Below are positions 7,772 through 15,014 of a DNA stretch of 64,000 nt, in pieces. Position 1 is the first letter of the stretch, and the number at the start of each line of letters is the position of its first letter. Both the position numbers and the translations under genes were made by a program. Source of the DNA: Nocardia asteroides (GTDB lineage Bacteria > Actinomycetota > Actinomycetes > Mycobacteriales > Mycobacteriaceae); contig CP082844.1 of the NCBI GenBank assembly GCA_019930625.1, forward strand, positions 1,364,001-1,428,000, read 5' to 3'. The notes beneath the pieces were generated by a model, which made no database searches, was not told the DNA's origin, and was given only the letters and a program-made list of their open reading frames with translations.

Positions 7772-8764
7772 TCAATTCCTCCACACCAGCGCGGCGGCGC
7801 GCCGGAAGTTCTCACCGAATACCGCCGCCAGATCCGCAGCGGTGAACCCGCGCCGGGCCAGCGCCTCGGCGAGGGCGGGCACGTCGGCGGCGCCGAGCAG
7901 ATCCTCCGGCGGAACCCACTGCAACGGACCCCATTTCGTGTATGCCTCGGAGAAGGCGTGCGGATTCTGCCGCATTTCGGCGTTGAAGTCCTCGGCGTCG
8001 AAGGAGTAGTCCGAACCGATCCCGATGTGCTCGATTCCGACGAGTTCGGCGCCGTACTCGATGTGCCGCGCCATCGCCTCGATCCGTTCGGCACGCTCGC
8101 CAGGAGCGTTGCGGCCGAGAAAGATTCCCACGCCGTTGATCCCGATCACGCCGCCGGTCGCCGCGCAGGCTCGCGCCTGCTCGTCGGTGATATTGCGCGG
8201 ATGCTCCCACAGCGCGGCGAAGTTCGAGTGGCTGTAGATCATCGGGACGACACTCAGCTCGGCGATCTCCAGCCCGGTGCGCCGGGAACAGTGCGACCCG
8301 TCCGCGAACATCCCGGCTTCGTTGAGCGTGTGTACGAGGTCGCGCCCGTACCCGGTGAGTCCGGTGTCCTCGGTGTCCAGACACCCACAGCCCGCGGCGT
8401 TGGCGTGGTTGTAGGTGGGCAGCAGCGAGCGCACGCCGAACTCGTAGAACCGCGCGACGTTGTCCAGGTCGCCGCCGAGCGGCCCGGCGTCCTCCAGATC
8501 GAACGCCAGCCCGATGGTGCCGGGATCGCCGATGTCGTCCACGGTGCGGACCAGGCGGAACCGGTCGTCCGCCTGCGCCTCCCGGCGGAAACGGCGCAGC
8601 AGGGCCAGAGAGTCGTCGGTCGACTGCCGGGAGTACCCGACGTTCACCGACAGGTAGGACCCGGCCGGGTAGCGCGCGAGGTCGCCGATGCGCGCGGCGG
8701 GCGACAGCGGTAGACAGCAGTGCTGCTCCCATAGCAGTGGTGGCAACCTCAGCAGTGGTGGCAA
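7772..8764 (-). CDS. Dipeptidase, peptidase family M19 (membrane dipeptidase-like)
   Basis: A 330-residue metallopeptidase-fold protein. It shows the M19 landmarks: LLWEQHCCLPL at the N-terminus (metal-site region; the classical H-x-D is replaced by E-Q-H as in related actinobacterial proteins), LAFDLEDAGPL with the bridging acidic residue, FADGSHCSRR and IYSHSNF with metal-binding His, and IGSDYSFD for the late Asp. The family cleaves dipeptides, including D-amino acid ones. The start is a TTG at 8764 preceded by AGGAGG with a 7-nt spacer. An 18-bp tandem duplication has copied this start codon, giving the N-terminus LPPLLRLPPLLWEQH. Confidence 0.85.
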   Translation of the reverse strand: MPPLLRLPPLLWEQHCCLPLSPAARIGDLARYPAGSYLSVNVGYSRQSTDDSLALLRRFRREAQADDRFRLVRTVDDIGDPGTIGLAFDLEDAGPLGGDLDNVARFYEFGVRSLLPTYNHANAAGCGCLDTEDTGLTGYGRDLVHTLNEAGMFADGSHCSRRTGLEIAELSVVPMIYSHSNFAALWEHPRNITDEQARACAATGGVIGINGVGIFLGRNAPGERAERIEAMARHIEYGAELVGIEHIGIGSDYSFDAEDFNAEMRQNPHAFSEAYTKWGPLQWVPPEDLLGAADVPALAEALARRGFTAADLAAVFGENFRRAAALVWRN

Positions 8765-8768
8765 CCTC
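8733..8768. repeat. Perfect 18-bp tandem duplication across the dipeptidase start
   Basis: AGCAGTGGTGGCAACCTC occurs twice head to tail (8733-8750 and 8751-8768). In the gene's direction each copy contains GAGG, the TTG start codon and PPLL codons, so the duplication adds six codons and an alternative TTG start at 8746. Confidence 0.9.
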
Positions 8769-8935
8769 GAACCTCCTGGTCGGATCGGCCTCGGAGCAGC
8801 GATCCTACTGTCCGGTCGCAGCGGGCGTCCGCAGACAGCAAACGATGAGCCCCGATGCGCCACACAGTGGCCGAGTTGCCGCGTTCGACAACGCTTTTGG
8901 GTCGCTGCAGCTGTAACAGGGCGCCCGCGATGACC

Positions 8936-8952
8936 GATGCATATTACGCATC
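8936..8952. promoter_or_regulatory. Inverted repeat upstream of the AMIN-like gene
   Basis: GATGC-ATATTAC-GCATC lies 32 nt before the ATG at 8984 in an otherwise GC-rich region. It contains TATTAC, a possible -10 element, so it may be an operator overlapping the promoter. Confidence 0.3.
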
Positions 8953-8983
8953 AATACTCCTGTGCCCCGAAGGCGGTGCGGCC

Positions 8984-9526
8984 ATGCGTCGCTTGCTTCT
9001 CCTGTTCTTCTCCTTCGTGACATTCGCCGGTCTCTGGATCGCGCCCGTCCCCGCCTCCGCCGCCCCGGAGTGCGCCTCCGGCTGGGGCTCGATCCCCAAG
9101 GTGAGCCAGGCACGAACGCCCGCGCCGCTGACCGGCGTGCGCGCCGGGCGGCACGACTGCTTCGACCGCTTGGTCTTCGACATCGCCGGGCCCGCGACGG
9201 GCTACCACGTCGGCTACGTCGAGCGGGTGGTCATGGACGGCTCCGGCGCACCTGTCCCGTTGCGCGGCGCGGCGTTCCTGAGCATCACCGTCAACGCCCC
9301 CGCCCACGACGACGCGTTCACCCCCACCTACAACCCCGCGAACCGGGCCGAACTCGCCGACGTGCGGGACTACCGGACCTTCCGCCAGGTGTCGTGGGCC
9401 GGTTCCTTCGAAGGCCAGACCACGGTCGGTCTGGGTACGCGCGCCCGGTTGCCGGTCAAGGTGCACACCCTCGGCGGGCCGGGCAACGGATCGCGCGTCG
9501 TGGTGGACGTAGCGCACTCCTGGTGA
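8984..9526 (+). CDS. Secreted AMIN-like domain protein
   Basis: A 180-residue protein with a signal peptide (MRRLLLLFFSFVTFAGLWIA, cleavage after ASA near residue 26). The mature part reads as a beta-sandwich of the AMIN-like type found in many actinobacterial secreted proteins: ECASGWGSIPK, VRAGRHDCFDRLVFDIAG, VPLRGAAFLSITVNAPA, and the closing RLPVKVHTLGGPGNGSRVVVDVAHSW. Two cysteines (ECASG and HDCFD) probably form a disulfide. AMIN-type domains usually bind cell-wall polymers; no ligand is known here. The ATG directly before the signal peptide is preferred over upstream frames. Confidence 0.72.
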   Translation: MRRLLLLFFSFVTFAGLWIAPVPASAAPECASGWGSIPKVSQARTPAPLTGVRAGRHDCFDRLVFDIAGPATGYHVGYVERVVMDGSGAPVPLRGAAFLSITVNAPAHDDAFTPTYNPANRAELADVRDYRTFRQVSWAGSFEGQTTVGLGTRARLPVKVHTLGGPGNGSRVVVDVAHSW

Positions 9527-9560
9527 CCCCGCCGCGGCAGGGCTCGGCAACAATGTGGGG

Positions 9561-11618
9561 ATGAGCGGCGTTGAGCAGAACGTGACCGACCCCTACCTCT
9601 GGCTCGAAGAAGTGACCGACGAGCGTGCCCTGGACTGGGCCCGCGCGCACAATGCCGTCGTACATGCCCGGTTCGCCGAATCCGATCGCTTCCGCGAACT
9701 GGAGCGCCGCATCCTCGACATGCTCGACACGGACGCCAAGATCGCCTACCCCGGCCGCCGCGGCCGCTGGCTCTACAACTTCTGGCGGGACGCCGAGCAC
9801 CCGCGCGGCCTCTGGCGGCGCACCACGTTCGCCGAGTACGCCAAGGACGCGCCGGACTGGGAGGTGCTGATCGACGTGGACGCGTTGGCCACCGCCGAGG
9901 ACGAGAACTGGGTGTGGGGCGGGGCCGGGGTGCTGCGGCCCGAACAGTCCCGCGCGCTGATCAGCCTGTCGCGCGGCGGCGCGGACGCCAAGGTGGTGCG
10001 CGAGTTCGACATCGAGCGCAAGGTATTCATCGATCCGGCCGACGGCGGCTATTTCCTGCCCGAGGCCAAGTCGGAGATCCGCTGGATCGATATCGATTCG
10101 GTGTACGTGGGCACCGACTTCGGCCCGGGCTCGCTGACCGATTCGGGGTATCCACGGATCGCGAAGCTGTGGCGCCGCGGCACCGCTCTGGCGGAGGCGA
10201 AGACCGTCTTCGAGGGCGAGCCCGGTGACGTCGCGGTCTCGGCGGGTTACGACCGCACTCCGGGTTACGAACGGCACTACGTCGGCCGCGCCACCGACTT
10301 CTTCAACGAAGAGGTCTACCTGCTCGAGGAAGACGGCACGCTGCGGCATCTCGACATCCCGAGCGACGCCAGCGAATCCTGGTACAAGGATTGGCTGCTG
10401 GTGCGGCTGAAGTCGCCCTGGGAGGTCGGCGGCGCGAGCTATCCCGCGGGTGCGCTGCTGGCCACCGACTTCGAGAAGTTCCTGGCCGGCGCGCGGGAAT
10501 TCGAGGTTCTCTTCACCCCCGACGCGCACACCGCGCTGCACGGCTACGGCTGGACCGAGAATCACCTGTTGCTGGTCACGCTCGAGGACGTGCAGACCGA
10601 GCTCTACGTGCTGACCCCCGGTACGGAGGGCTGGCGCCGCGAACCGCTGGCCGACAGCCCGTCGATGGCGACCACCAGCGTGCTGAACCTCGACCCGCTG
10701 GAGGGCGGCGACGAGTTCATGTTGAGCACCAGTGGATTCACCACTCCGGCGACGCTGCTGACGAGTTCGGTCGGCGGGCGTACCGAGCGGCTCAAGCAGG
10801 AGCCCGGGTTCTTCGATGCCGACGGAGTCGAGACCGAGCAGTTCTTCGCCCGCTCCGACGACGGCACCATGGTGCCGTACTTCGTGATCCGGCGCGGTGA
10901 CCGCAAAGACGTTCCGGGACCGACGGTGATGTCCGGCTACGGCGGCTTCGAAGTGTCGCGCACCCCCGCCTACAGCGGCGCGTCGGGCATGGGCTGGCTG
11001 GAGCGCGGCGGAACGTGGGTGATGACGAATATCCGCGGCGGCGGCGAGTACGGGCCGCAGTGGCACACCTCGGTGCAGAAAGCCAACCGGCACAAGGTCT
11101 ACGAGGACTTCTCCTCGATCGCCGAGGATCTCGTCAGGCGCGGGGTCACCACCGCCGATCAGCTCGGCGCGGTGGGGGGCAGCAACGGCGGACTGCTCAT
11201 GGGCGTGATGCTGACCCGCTACCCGGAATTGTTCGGCGCGATCGTCTGCCAGGTGCCGCTGCTGGACATGAAGCGCTACCACCTGCTGCTCGCGGGGGCC
11301 TCGTGGATGGCCGAGTACGGCGACCCCGACAAGCCGGAGGAATGGGAGTACATCAGCAAGTACTCGCCCTACCAGAACGCTCGCGCCGACCGCGCCTACC
11401 CGCCGATCCTGCTCACCACCTCCACCAGGGACGACCGGGTGCACCCCGGCCACGCCCGGAAAATGGCCGCGCTGCTGGAGGAGCAGGGCCACGAGTTCTG
11501 GTATCACGAGAACATCGAGGGCGGTCACGGCGGCGCCGCCGACAACAAGCAGTCGGCTTTCCAGGCGGCGCTGATCTACGAGTTCTTCACGCAGATGTTG
11601 ATCGAACGCCGCGCCTGA
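9561..11618 (+). CDS. Prolyl oligopeptidase family serine peptidase (S9A)
   Basis: A 685-residue cytoplasmic peptidase with the two-part S9 layout: a seven-bladed beta-propeller (about 70-410) opening after the family motif TDPYLWLEEV, and an alpha/beta-hydrolase domain. The catalytic Ser is in GGSNGG, the Asp in STRDDRVHPGHARK and the His in EGGHGGAAD. The enzyme cuts short proline-containing peptides. AACAAT lies 6 nt before the ATG at 9561 as a possible leaderless -10 box; a GTG at 9555 is the alternative start. A 17-bp tandem duplication covers the stop codon. Confidence 0.9.
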   Translation: MSGVEQNVTDPYLWLEEVTDERALDWARAHNAVVHARFAESDRFRELERRILDMLDTDAKIAYPGRRGRWLYNFWRDAEHPRGLWRRTTFAEYAKDAPDWEVLIDVDALATAEDENWVWGGAGVLRPEQSRALISLSRGGADAKVVREFDIERKVFIDPADGGYFLPEAKSEIRWIDIDSVYVGTDFGPGSLTDSGYPRIAKLWRRGTALAEAKTVFEGEPGDVAVSAGYDRTPGYERHYVGRATDFFNEEVYLLEEDGTLRHLDIPSDASESWYKDWLLVRLKSPWEVGGASYPAGALLATDFEKFLAGAREFEVLFTPDAHTALHGYGWTENHLLLVTLEDVQTELYVLTPGTEGWRREPLADSPSMATTSVLNLDPLEGGDEFMLSTSGFTTPATLLTSSVGGRTERLKQEPGFFDADGVETEQFFARSDDGTMVPYFVIRRGDRKDVPGPTVMSGYGGFEVSRTPAYSGASGMGWLERGGTWVMTNIRGGGEYGPQWHTSVQKANRHKVYEDFSSIAEDLVRRGVTTADQLGAVGGSNGGLLMGVMLTRYPELFGAIVCQVPLLDMKRYHLLLAGASWMAEYGDPDKPEEWEYISKYSPYQNARADRAYPPILLTTSTRDDRVHPGHARKMAALLEEQGHEFWYHENIEGGHGGAADNKQSAFQAALIYEFFTQMLIERRA

Positions 11619-11644
11619 TCAATCGACGCGCCTGATCAATCGAC
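11611..11644. repeat. Perfect 17-bp tandem duplication across the S9 peptidase stop codon
   Basis: GCGCCTGATCAATCGAC is repeated head to tail (11611-11627, 11628-11644). The first copy contains the last Ala codon and the TGA stop; the second is outside the gene, so the protein is unchanged. Confidence 0.9.
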
Positions 11645-11648
11645 GCAG

Positions 11649-11680
11649 CCGTGCGCAGTCCGTTCCGTTCCCGCGCACGG
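11649..11680. terminator. Possible bidirectional terminator
   Basis: CCGTGCGC at 11649-11656 pairs with GCGCACGG at 11673-11680 (16-nt loop) between the convergent S9 peptidase and hydrolase genes. There is no T-run, so the call rests on position and stem only. Confidence 0.35.
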
Positions 11681-11721
11681 CGCGGCGGCCTGCGCACGGT
11701 CCAGCGAAGGCGCAGGTTGGG

Positions 11722-12579
11722 CTATCGGTCGCGCAGCCACTTCTCGATCTGGTCGACGGTGCTGGTGTACTGGCGGATCCAGCCGTTGTGGCCCAGCGGT
11801 TCCGGCTGACGCCAGCGCGTCACCTCGGCGTTGGGCAGCTTCTCCAGCAGGTGCTCGGCGGAGCTGGGCGGGGTGAGGTCGTCGCCGGTCATCGTGATCG
11901 ACAGCACCGGCAGTTTCAGCCTGGCGATGCGTTCCTCGTAATCGATGTCCGCGCCGACGGGTACGAACCGGCCGGTGCGCGCCAGCCGGGCCCAGTCCGA
12001 GATCAGGACCTTGGACTGGCGACCGAAACCCATCGACACGCGGTCGCCGGGCCAGAAGCCCGCCAGGTTCGCCGTCAGCGACATCGCCGCGGTGCCGACC
12101 AGCATGCCCGGACCCGAAAGTCCCCGGTAGCCACGGTAATACGGGGTGCCCGACGCCACCAGGATCAGCCCGCCCAGCCTGCCCCGGATGCGCGCGGCGT
12201 ACATGACGCCGAGCTGGCCGCCCATGCTGTGACCGAGCAGGTAGGGCGTGCTGTCCGGGAACTGCTCGCGGACCACCTCGAAGATCGCGGGGAAGTCCAC
12301 CGAGACCAGTTCGTGGTAGCCGAAGGTGCTGGCGGAACTCGGCCTCGGCCTGCTGTCGCCGTTGCCGCGCATCTCGCCGATCGCCACGTCGAATCCACGC
12401 GCCGCCAGACCCGAGGCGAACAGTTCGTAGTAACCCCCCGGAACGCCGAGCCCGGGCACAATCACCAGGACCGGGCGCGGTGCGTCGGGGGTGACCGGGT
12501 GCCGGTGCGCGCCCTCGGCGGGTATCAACCGCACCGGAACCGTGGTGCCGTCCGGCATCTGGATCGGAACTGTCTGCAT
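11722..12579 (-). CDS. Alpha/beta-hydrolase (serine hydrolase, lysophospholipase-like)
   Basis: A 285-residue alpha/beta-hydrolase. The oxyanion region is LVIVPGLGVPGGYYELFA, the nucleophile elbow is LGHSMGGQLG (Ser at about 118), the acid is likely in SITMTGDDLTPP and the His in EPLGHNGWIRQY. The layout resembles the actinobacterial hydrolases annotated as membrane-proximal lysophospholipases or esterases; substrate unknown. A TAGCGT -10 box exactly 6 nt before the ATG supports the start and a leaderless transcript. It faces the S9 peptidase tail to tail and follows the TetR gene at 12628-13260 in the same direction. Confidence 0.85.
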   Translation of the reverse strand: MQTVPIQMPDGTTVPVRLIPAEGAHRHPVTPDAPRPVLVIVPGLGVPGGYYELFASGLAARGFDVAIGEMRGNGDSRPRPSSASTFGYHELVSVDFPAIFEVVREQFPDSTPYLLGHSMGGQLGVMYAARIRGRLGGLILVASGTPYYRGYRGLSGPGMLVGTAAMSLTANLAGFWPGDRVSMGFGRQSKVLISDWARLARTGRFVPVGADIDYEERIARLKLPVLSITMTGDDLTPPSSAEHLLEKLPNAEVTRWRQPEPLGHNGWIRQYTSTVDQIEKWLRDR

Positions 12580-12585
12580 GTTCGC

Positions 12586-12591
12586 ACGCTA
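12586..12591 (-). promoter_or_regulatory. Leaderless -10 box of the hydrolase
   Basis: TAGCGT, 6 nt upstream of the ATG at 12579, no Shine-Dalgarno sequence. The hydrolase therefore has its own promoter in the short gap after the TetR gene. Confidence 0.55.
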
Positions 12592-12627
12592 CCGCGCCCG
12601 TCGCCCCTGGTCGCGCAGGCCGGGACG

Positions 12628-13260
12628 CTAGGCGCGGACCGCGCCGATGATCACTCTGCTCAGCACCCGGATGACGTCGTCGAGCGGCGGGCGCGGCTCC
12701 GCGCCGCTCCACGAGTCGACCACGTAGTTGACGGCGCCGATGGTGGCGAGCATGCGCATCTCGTAGTCGCCGGTGGGTATCTCACCGTGCAGCGCGGCGT
12801 CTTCGGCGGCGCCCGCCAGCAACGAACCCCACTCCCGGCGCACCGCGAGGCGGAACTTCTCCACCTTCGGGCCCGCCCCGACCACTTCGACCAGGGCGAC
12901 GCGCGCCTTACGCGGATCGGATCCGAGGGATTCGACGTAGGCGCGCACGGCGGCGTCGATGACGTCCAGCGCCTTGGCGCCGGACTTCGCGTCCAGCGCC
13001 TTCTTCACGGCGTCCCGCGACTCCCGGTCGATCTGCTCGTAGAGTTCTAGGAGTAGCGACTCGCGACCGGTGAACTCCTCGTAGAACTGTCGCGAGGAGA
13101 GTCCGGCGTCCTTGCAGATGGCGCCGACCGAACTGTTGGCGTAGCCGTCTCGTGCGAAGACCGTCAGGCCTGACTCCAGAAAACGCGCACGCCGCTGACG
13201 CTGCCGGTCCTCGACGGGTTGCCCGGCATACATTCGACCTGTATTCGCATCCTGTGACAT
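12628..13260 (-). CDS. TetR/AcrR-family transcriptional regulator
   Basis: A 210-residue repressor-type protein. The N-terminal DNA-binding domain reads RRARFLESGLTVFARDGYAN followed by the helix-turn-helix VGAICKDAGLSSRQFYEEFTGRESLL (about residues 45-70). The C-terminal helices form the ligand and dimer domain with no recognised effector. I use the ATG at 13260; another in-frame ATG at 13299 would overlap a long inverted repeat upstream. It sits directly upstream of the hydrolase gene in the same direction, so the hydrolase is a natural candidate target. Confidence 0.85.
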   Translation of the reverse strand: MSQDANTGRMYAGQPVEDRQRQRRARFLESGLTVFARDGYANSSVGAICKDAGLSSRQFYEEFTGRESLLLELYEQIDRESRDAVKKALDAKSGAKALDVIDAAVRAYVESLGSDPRKARVALVEVVGAGPKVEKFRLAVRREWGSLLAGAAEDAALHGEIPTGDYEMRMLATIGAVNYVVDSWSGAEPRPPLDDVIRVLSRVIIGAVRA

Positions 13261-13584
13261 TGGGGCAGACAATACAGAAGGGCCCGAACTCATCGTCATC
13301 GATCGGGCCCTTCGTTACAACCCTCGGCGGACCAACAATTAGCCGAAAGTTGGCTGAGCAGTTGCTACCTCATTGATCGGTCGCCGAGCCTGAGCCCGGC
13401 GACCATAGTAGCCTGCGCACTAGCACGCTCATCAGCGGATCGAACATCCGGCAACTCCGATCTGACCGTTGAACTTTCCTTGTCACTGGCTATTTGCCGA
13501 AACAGACCATACCGAGACACCTTGTGATTGCGGGCAATTTTAGAGGGAAACTGTAGAATTTTTTGTTCCATTCCGATTCGTCGG
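13261..13584. other. A/T-rich intergenic region upstream of the TetR gene
   Basis: About 324 bp between the HAD phosphatase stop and the TetR start, noticeably richer in A and T than its surroundings (for instance TGTAGAATTTTTTGTTCCAT at 13551-13570). It holds the inverted repeat at 13277-13313 and probably the TetR promoter. A 68-codon minus-strand frame from an ATG at 13571 uses A- or T-ending codons about half the time, unlike real genes here, so I do not call it. Confidence 0.5.
13277..13313. repeat. Long inverted repeat upstream of the TetR gene
   Basis: GAAGGGCCCGA (13277-13287) and TCGGGCCCTTC (13303-13313) are perfect 11-bp complements with a 15-nt loop, 17 bp upstream of the TetR start. 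It may be a transcription terminator for the HAD gene or an operator; there is no T-run. Confidence 0.5.
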
Positions 13585-14391
13585 TTACGGCCGGTTCGCC
13601 CACTTTGTCGGAACACCCAATAATTCCGGCAGCGCGGCCACGGAATCGAGAACGTGATCGGGCGCGCGGTCGGCCGAAGCGAGCACACCGGACCGGAACT
13701 TTCCGGTGCGTACCAGGACGCCGGTCAAACCCGCGTCTTGCGCCGCAAGCACATCCGAGTGCAGGTCGTCACCGATCATCAGGACTTGCGCCGGGTCCAG
13801 GCGCATCAGCGCCGCGGCGGTCCGGAATCCTGTCGCGGCCGGCTTGCCGACCACCTCGATACGGGCGTTGCCCGCCGCTTCCAAGCCGGGTAGGTAGGCG
13901 CCCGCGTCGATGCGCAGACCCTCCGCCGTCGCCCAGGTCAGCCCGCTGTGCATGGCGACGACGGGCACGCCGTCCAGCATCAGTTCCGCCACCCGGCTCA
14001 GCGCCGCATGGGTGAATTCCGGTCCGGCTCCGCCGACCACGACGACGTCGGGATGATCGTCGTCGAGCGGCAGACCGGTGAGGTCCGCCGCGATGTCGCC
14101 GTGATTGAGCACCCAGACGGTGGCGTCAGGGTAGCGGCCGCGCACGAACTCGGCGGTCAGGCGTGCGGCGGTGACGATTTCGGCGCCGTCGACCTCGATA
14201 CCGGTGTCGCACAGGCGTTCCGCGATCTCGGCGCAGGTGCGCGAGGTGGTGTTCGTCAGGAAGGCGCGGCGCAGCCCGCTGTCCCGGATCCGGCGCACCG
14301 CGGCGGCGGCGCCCTCGATCTCCTGCCAGGAGGTCACCAGGACGCCGTCGATGTCGTAGAGCACGCCCTGAATCCGATCGCGGTCCGGCAT
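13585..14391 (-). CDS. HAD-superfamily hydrolase, subfamily IIA (LHPP/NagD-like phosphatase)
   Basis: A 268-residue phosphatase. Motif I is LYDIDGVLVTSW with the nucleophile and acid Asp near residues 12 and 14, motif II is AFLTNTTSRT, the IIA-type cap occupies about 85-175, motif III Lys is in EVVGKPAATGF and motif IV is MIGDDLHSDVLAAQDAGLTGVLVRTGK. The family dephosphorylates small phosphorylated metabolites or phospholysine/phosphohistidine. TACGCT exactly 6 nt before the ATG marks a leaderless start; a longer frame to 14715 is not used. Confidence 0.88.
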   Translation of the reverse strand: MPDRDRIQGVLYDIDGVLVTSWQEIEGAAAAVRRIRDSGLRRAFLTNTTSRTCAEIAERLCDTGIEVDGAEIVTAARLTAEFVRGRYPDATVWVLNHGDIAADLTGLPLDDDHPDVVVVGGAGPEFTHAALSRVAELMLDGVPVVAMHSGLTWATAEGLRIDAGAYLPGLEAAGNARIEVVGKPAATGFRTAAALMRLDPAQVLMIGDDLHSDVLAAQDAGLTGVLVRTGKFRSGVLASADRAPDHVLDSVAALPELLGVPTKWANRP

Positions 14392-14397
14392 GGCTTC

Positions 14398-14403
14398 AGC
14401 GTA
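14398..14403 (-). promoter_or_regulatory. Leaderless -10 box of the HAD phosphatase
   Basis: TACGCT, 6 nt upstream of the ATG at 14391, with no ribosome-binding site between. Confidence 0.55.
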
Positions 14404-14438
14404 CGACCGCCACCCCCGCCAGACGCCGGGAGCCGCGG

Positions 14439-14891
14439 CTACGAGGCCGGGTCGGGACGGATCGAGTCCAGTCGGTCGGCGCATCGAGTGAGCAGGTCTT
14501 GCAACGTCGCTCGTTCGGCGGCGGTGAATTCCTCGGCCAAGGCGCGTTCGACGCGGATCGCGCGGGCGTCCGCCTCGCGCATGAGCGCCGTGCCTTGCTC
14601 GGTCAACGTGGTCTCCAGGACGTTCTTGTGCCACGGGTGCGGTGTGCGCTCGATGAGGCCACGGTCTTGCAGATTGCTCAACACGGTGTTCATCGACGGT
14701 GGGGTGACGCCGCACAGCCGCGCCAGGGCGGCGGCCGAGATGCCGGGATTCTCGGCGAGGTACAGCAGCGCGGCGTACTGGGGGACGGTGACGCCCGCCG
14801 GCTTCAACGCGGCGTTCTTGGCCGCGTTGAGGGATTGCTCGGCACGTTTGAGATACGAGCCGATCCGTTCGGCGGCGGGCATGGACGTCAT
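14439..14891 (-). CDS. MarR-family transcriptional regulator
   Basis: A 150-residue winged-helix regulator: helix 1 and 2 (LKRAEQSLNAAKNAALKPAG, VPQYAALLYLAENPG), the recognition helix-turn-helix ISAAALARLCGVTPPSMNTVLSNL, the wing DRGLIERTPHPWHKNVLETTLT, and a C-terminal dimer helix. It is divergent from the SMP-30-like lipoprotein gene. The shared 123-bp gap contains two palindromes placed over the lipoprotein promoter, so this protein probably represses that gene. TAGCAT lies exactly 6 nt before its ATG, so it is probably leaderless. Confidence 0.88.
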   Translation of the reverse strand: MTSMPAAERIGSYLKRAEQSLNAAKNAALKPAGVTVPQYAALLYLAENPGISAAALARLCGVTPPSMNTVLSNLQDRGLIERTPHPWHKNVLETTLTEQGTALMREADARAIRVERALAEEFTAAERATLQDLLTRCADRLDSIRPDPAS

Positions 14892-14897
14892 GAACGC

Positions 14898-14903
14898 ATG
14901 CTA
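14898..14903 (-). promoter_or_regulatory. Leaderless -10 box of the MarR gene
   Basis: TAGCAT, 6 nt upstream of the ATG at 14891. Confidence 0.6.
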
Positions 14904-14927
14904 TCCGCCTGATCTGTTATTCGACCC

Positions 14928-14957
14928 TTGACTGATATTAGAGTTCTAACTTATGTT
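14928..14957 (+). promoter_or_regulatory. Sigma-A-type promoter of the SMP-30-like gene
   Basis: TTGACT (14928-14933) and TATGTT (14952-14957) are spaced by 18 nt, close to the housekeeping consensus, 57 nt before the ATG at 15015. Confidence 0.6.
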
Positions 14958-14970
14958 CTATGACATAGAA
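14938..14970. promoter_or_regulatory. Two palindromic operators between marR and the SMP-30-like gene
   Basis: TTAGA-GT-TCTAA (14938-14949) lies between the -35 and -10 boxes. TTCTATGACATAGAA (14956-14970), a perfect 15-bp palindrome, overlaps the end of the -10 box and the likely transcription start. Both share the TTCTA/TAGAA half-site, and the position is suitable for repression by the divergently encoded MarR protein. Confidence 0.65.
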
Positions 14971-15014
14971 TGATGTAAGTCGATTCGATCGCCCTGACCC
15001 GAAGAGGTAGACCG

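Noticed and set aside
7812..8732. An alternative frame starting at an ATG created next to the dipeptidase start
   Set aside because: The ATG is out of frame with the M19 motifs and its translation is Arg-rich shadow text.
13365..13571. A 68-codon minus-strand frame starting MEQKILQFPSK in the A/T-rich gap
   Set aside because: About half of its codons end in A or T, unlike all confident genes in the window; no ribosome site or -10 box at the correct spacing.
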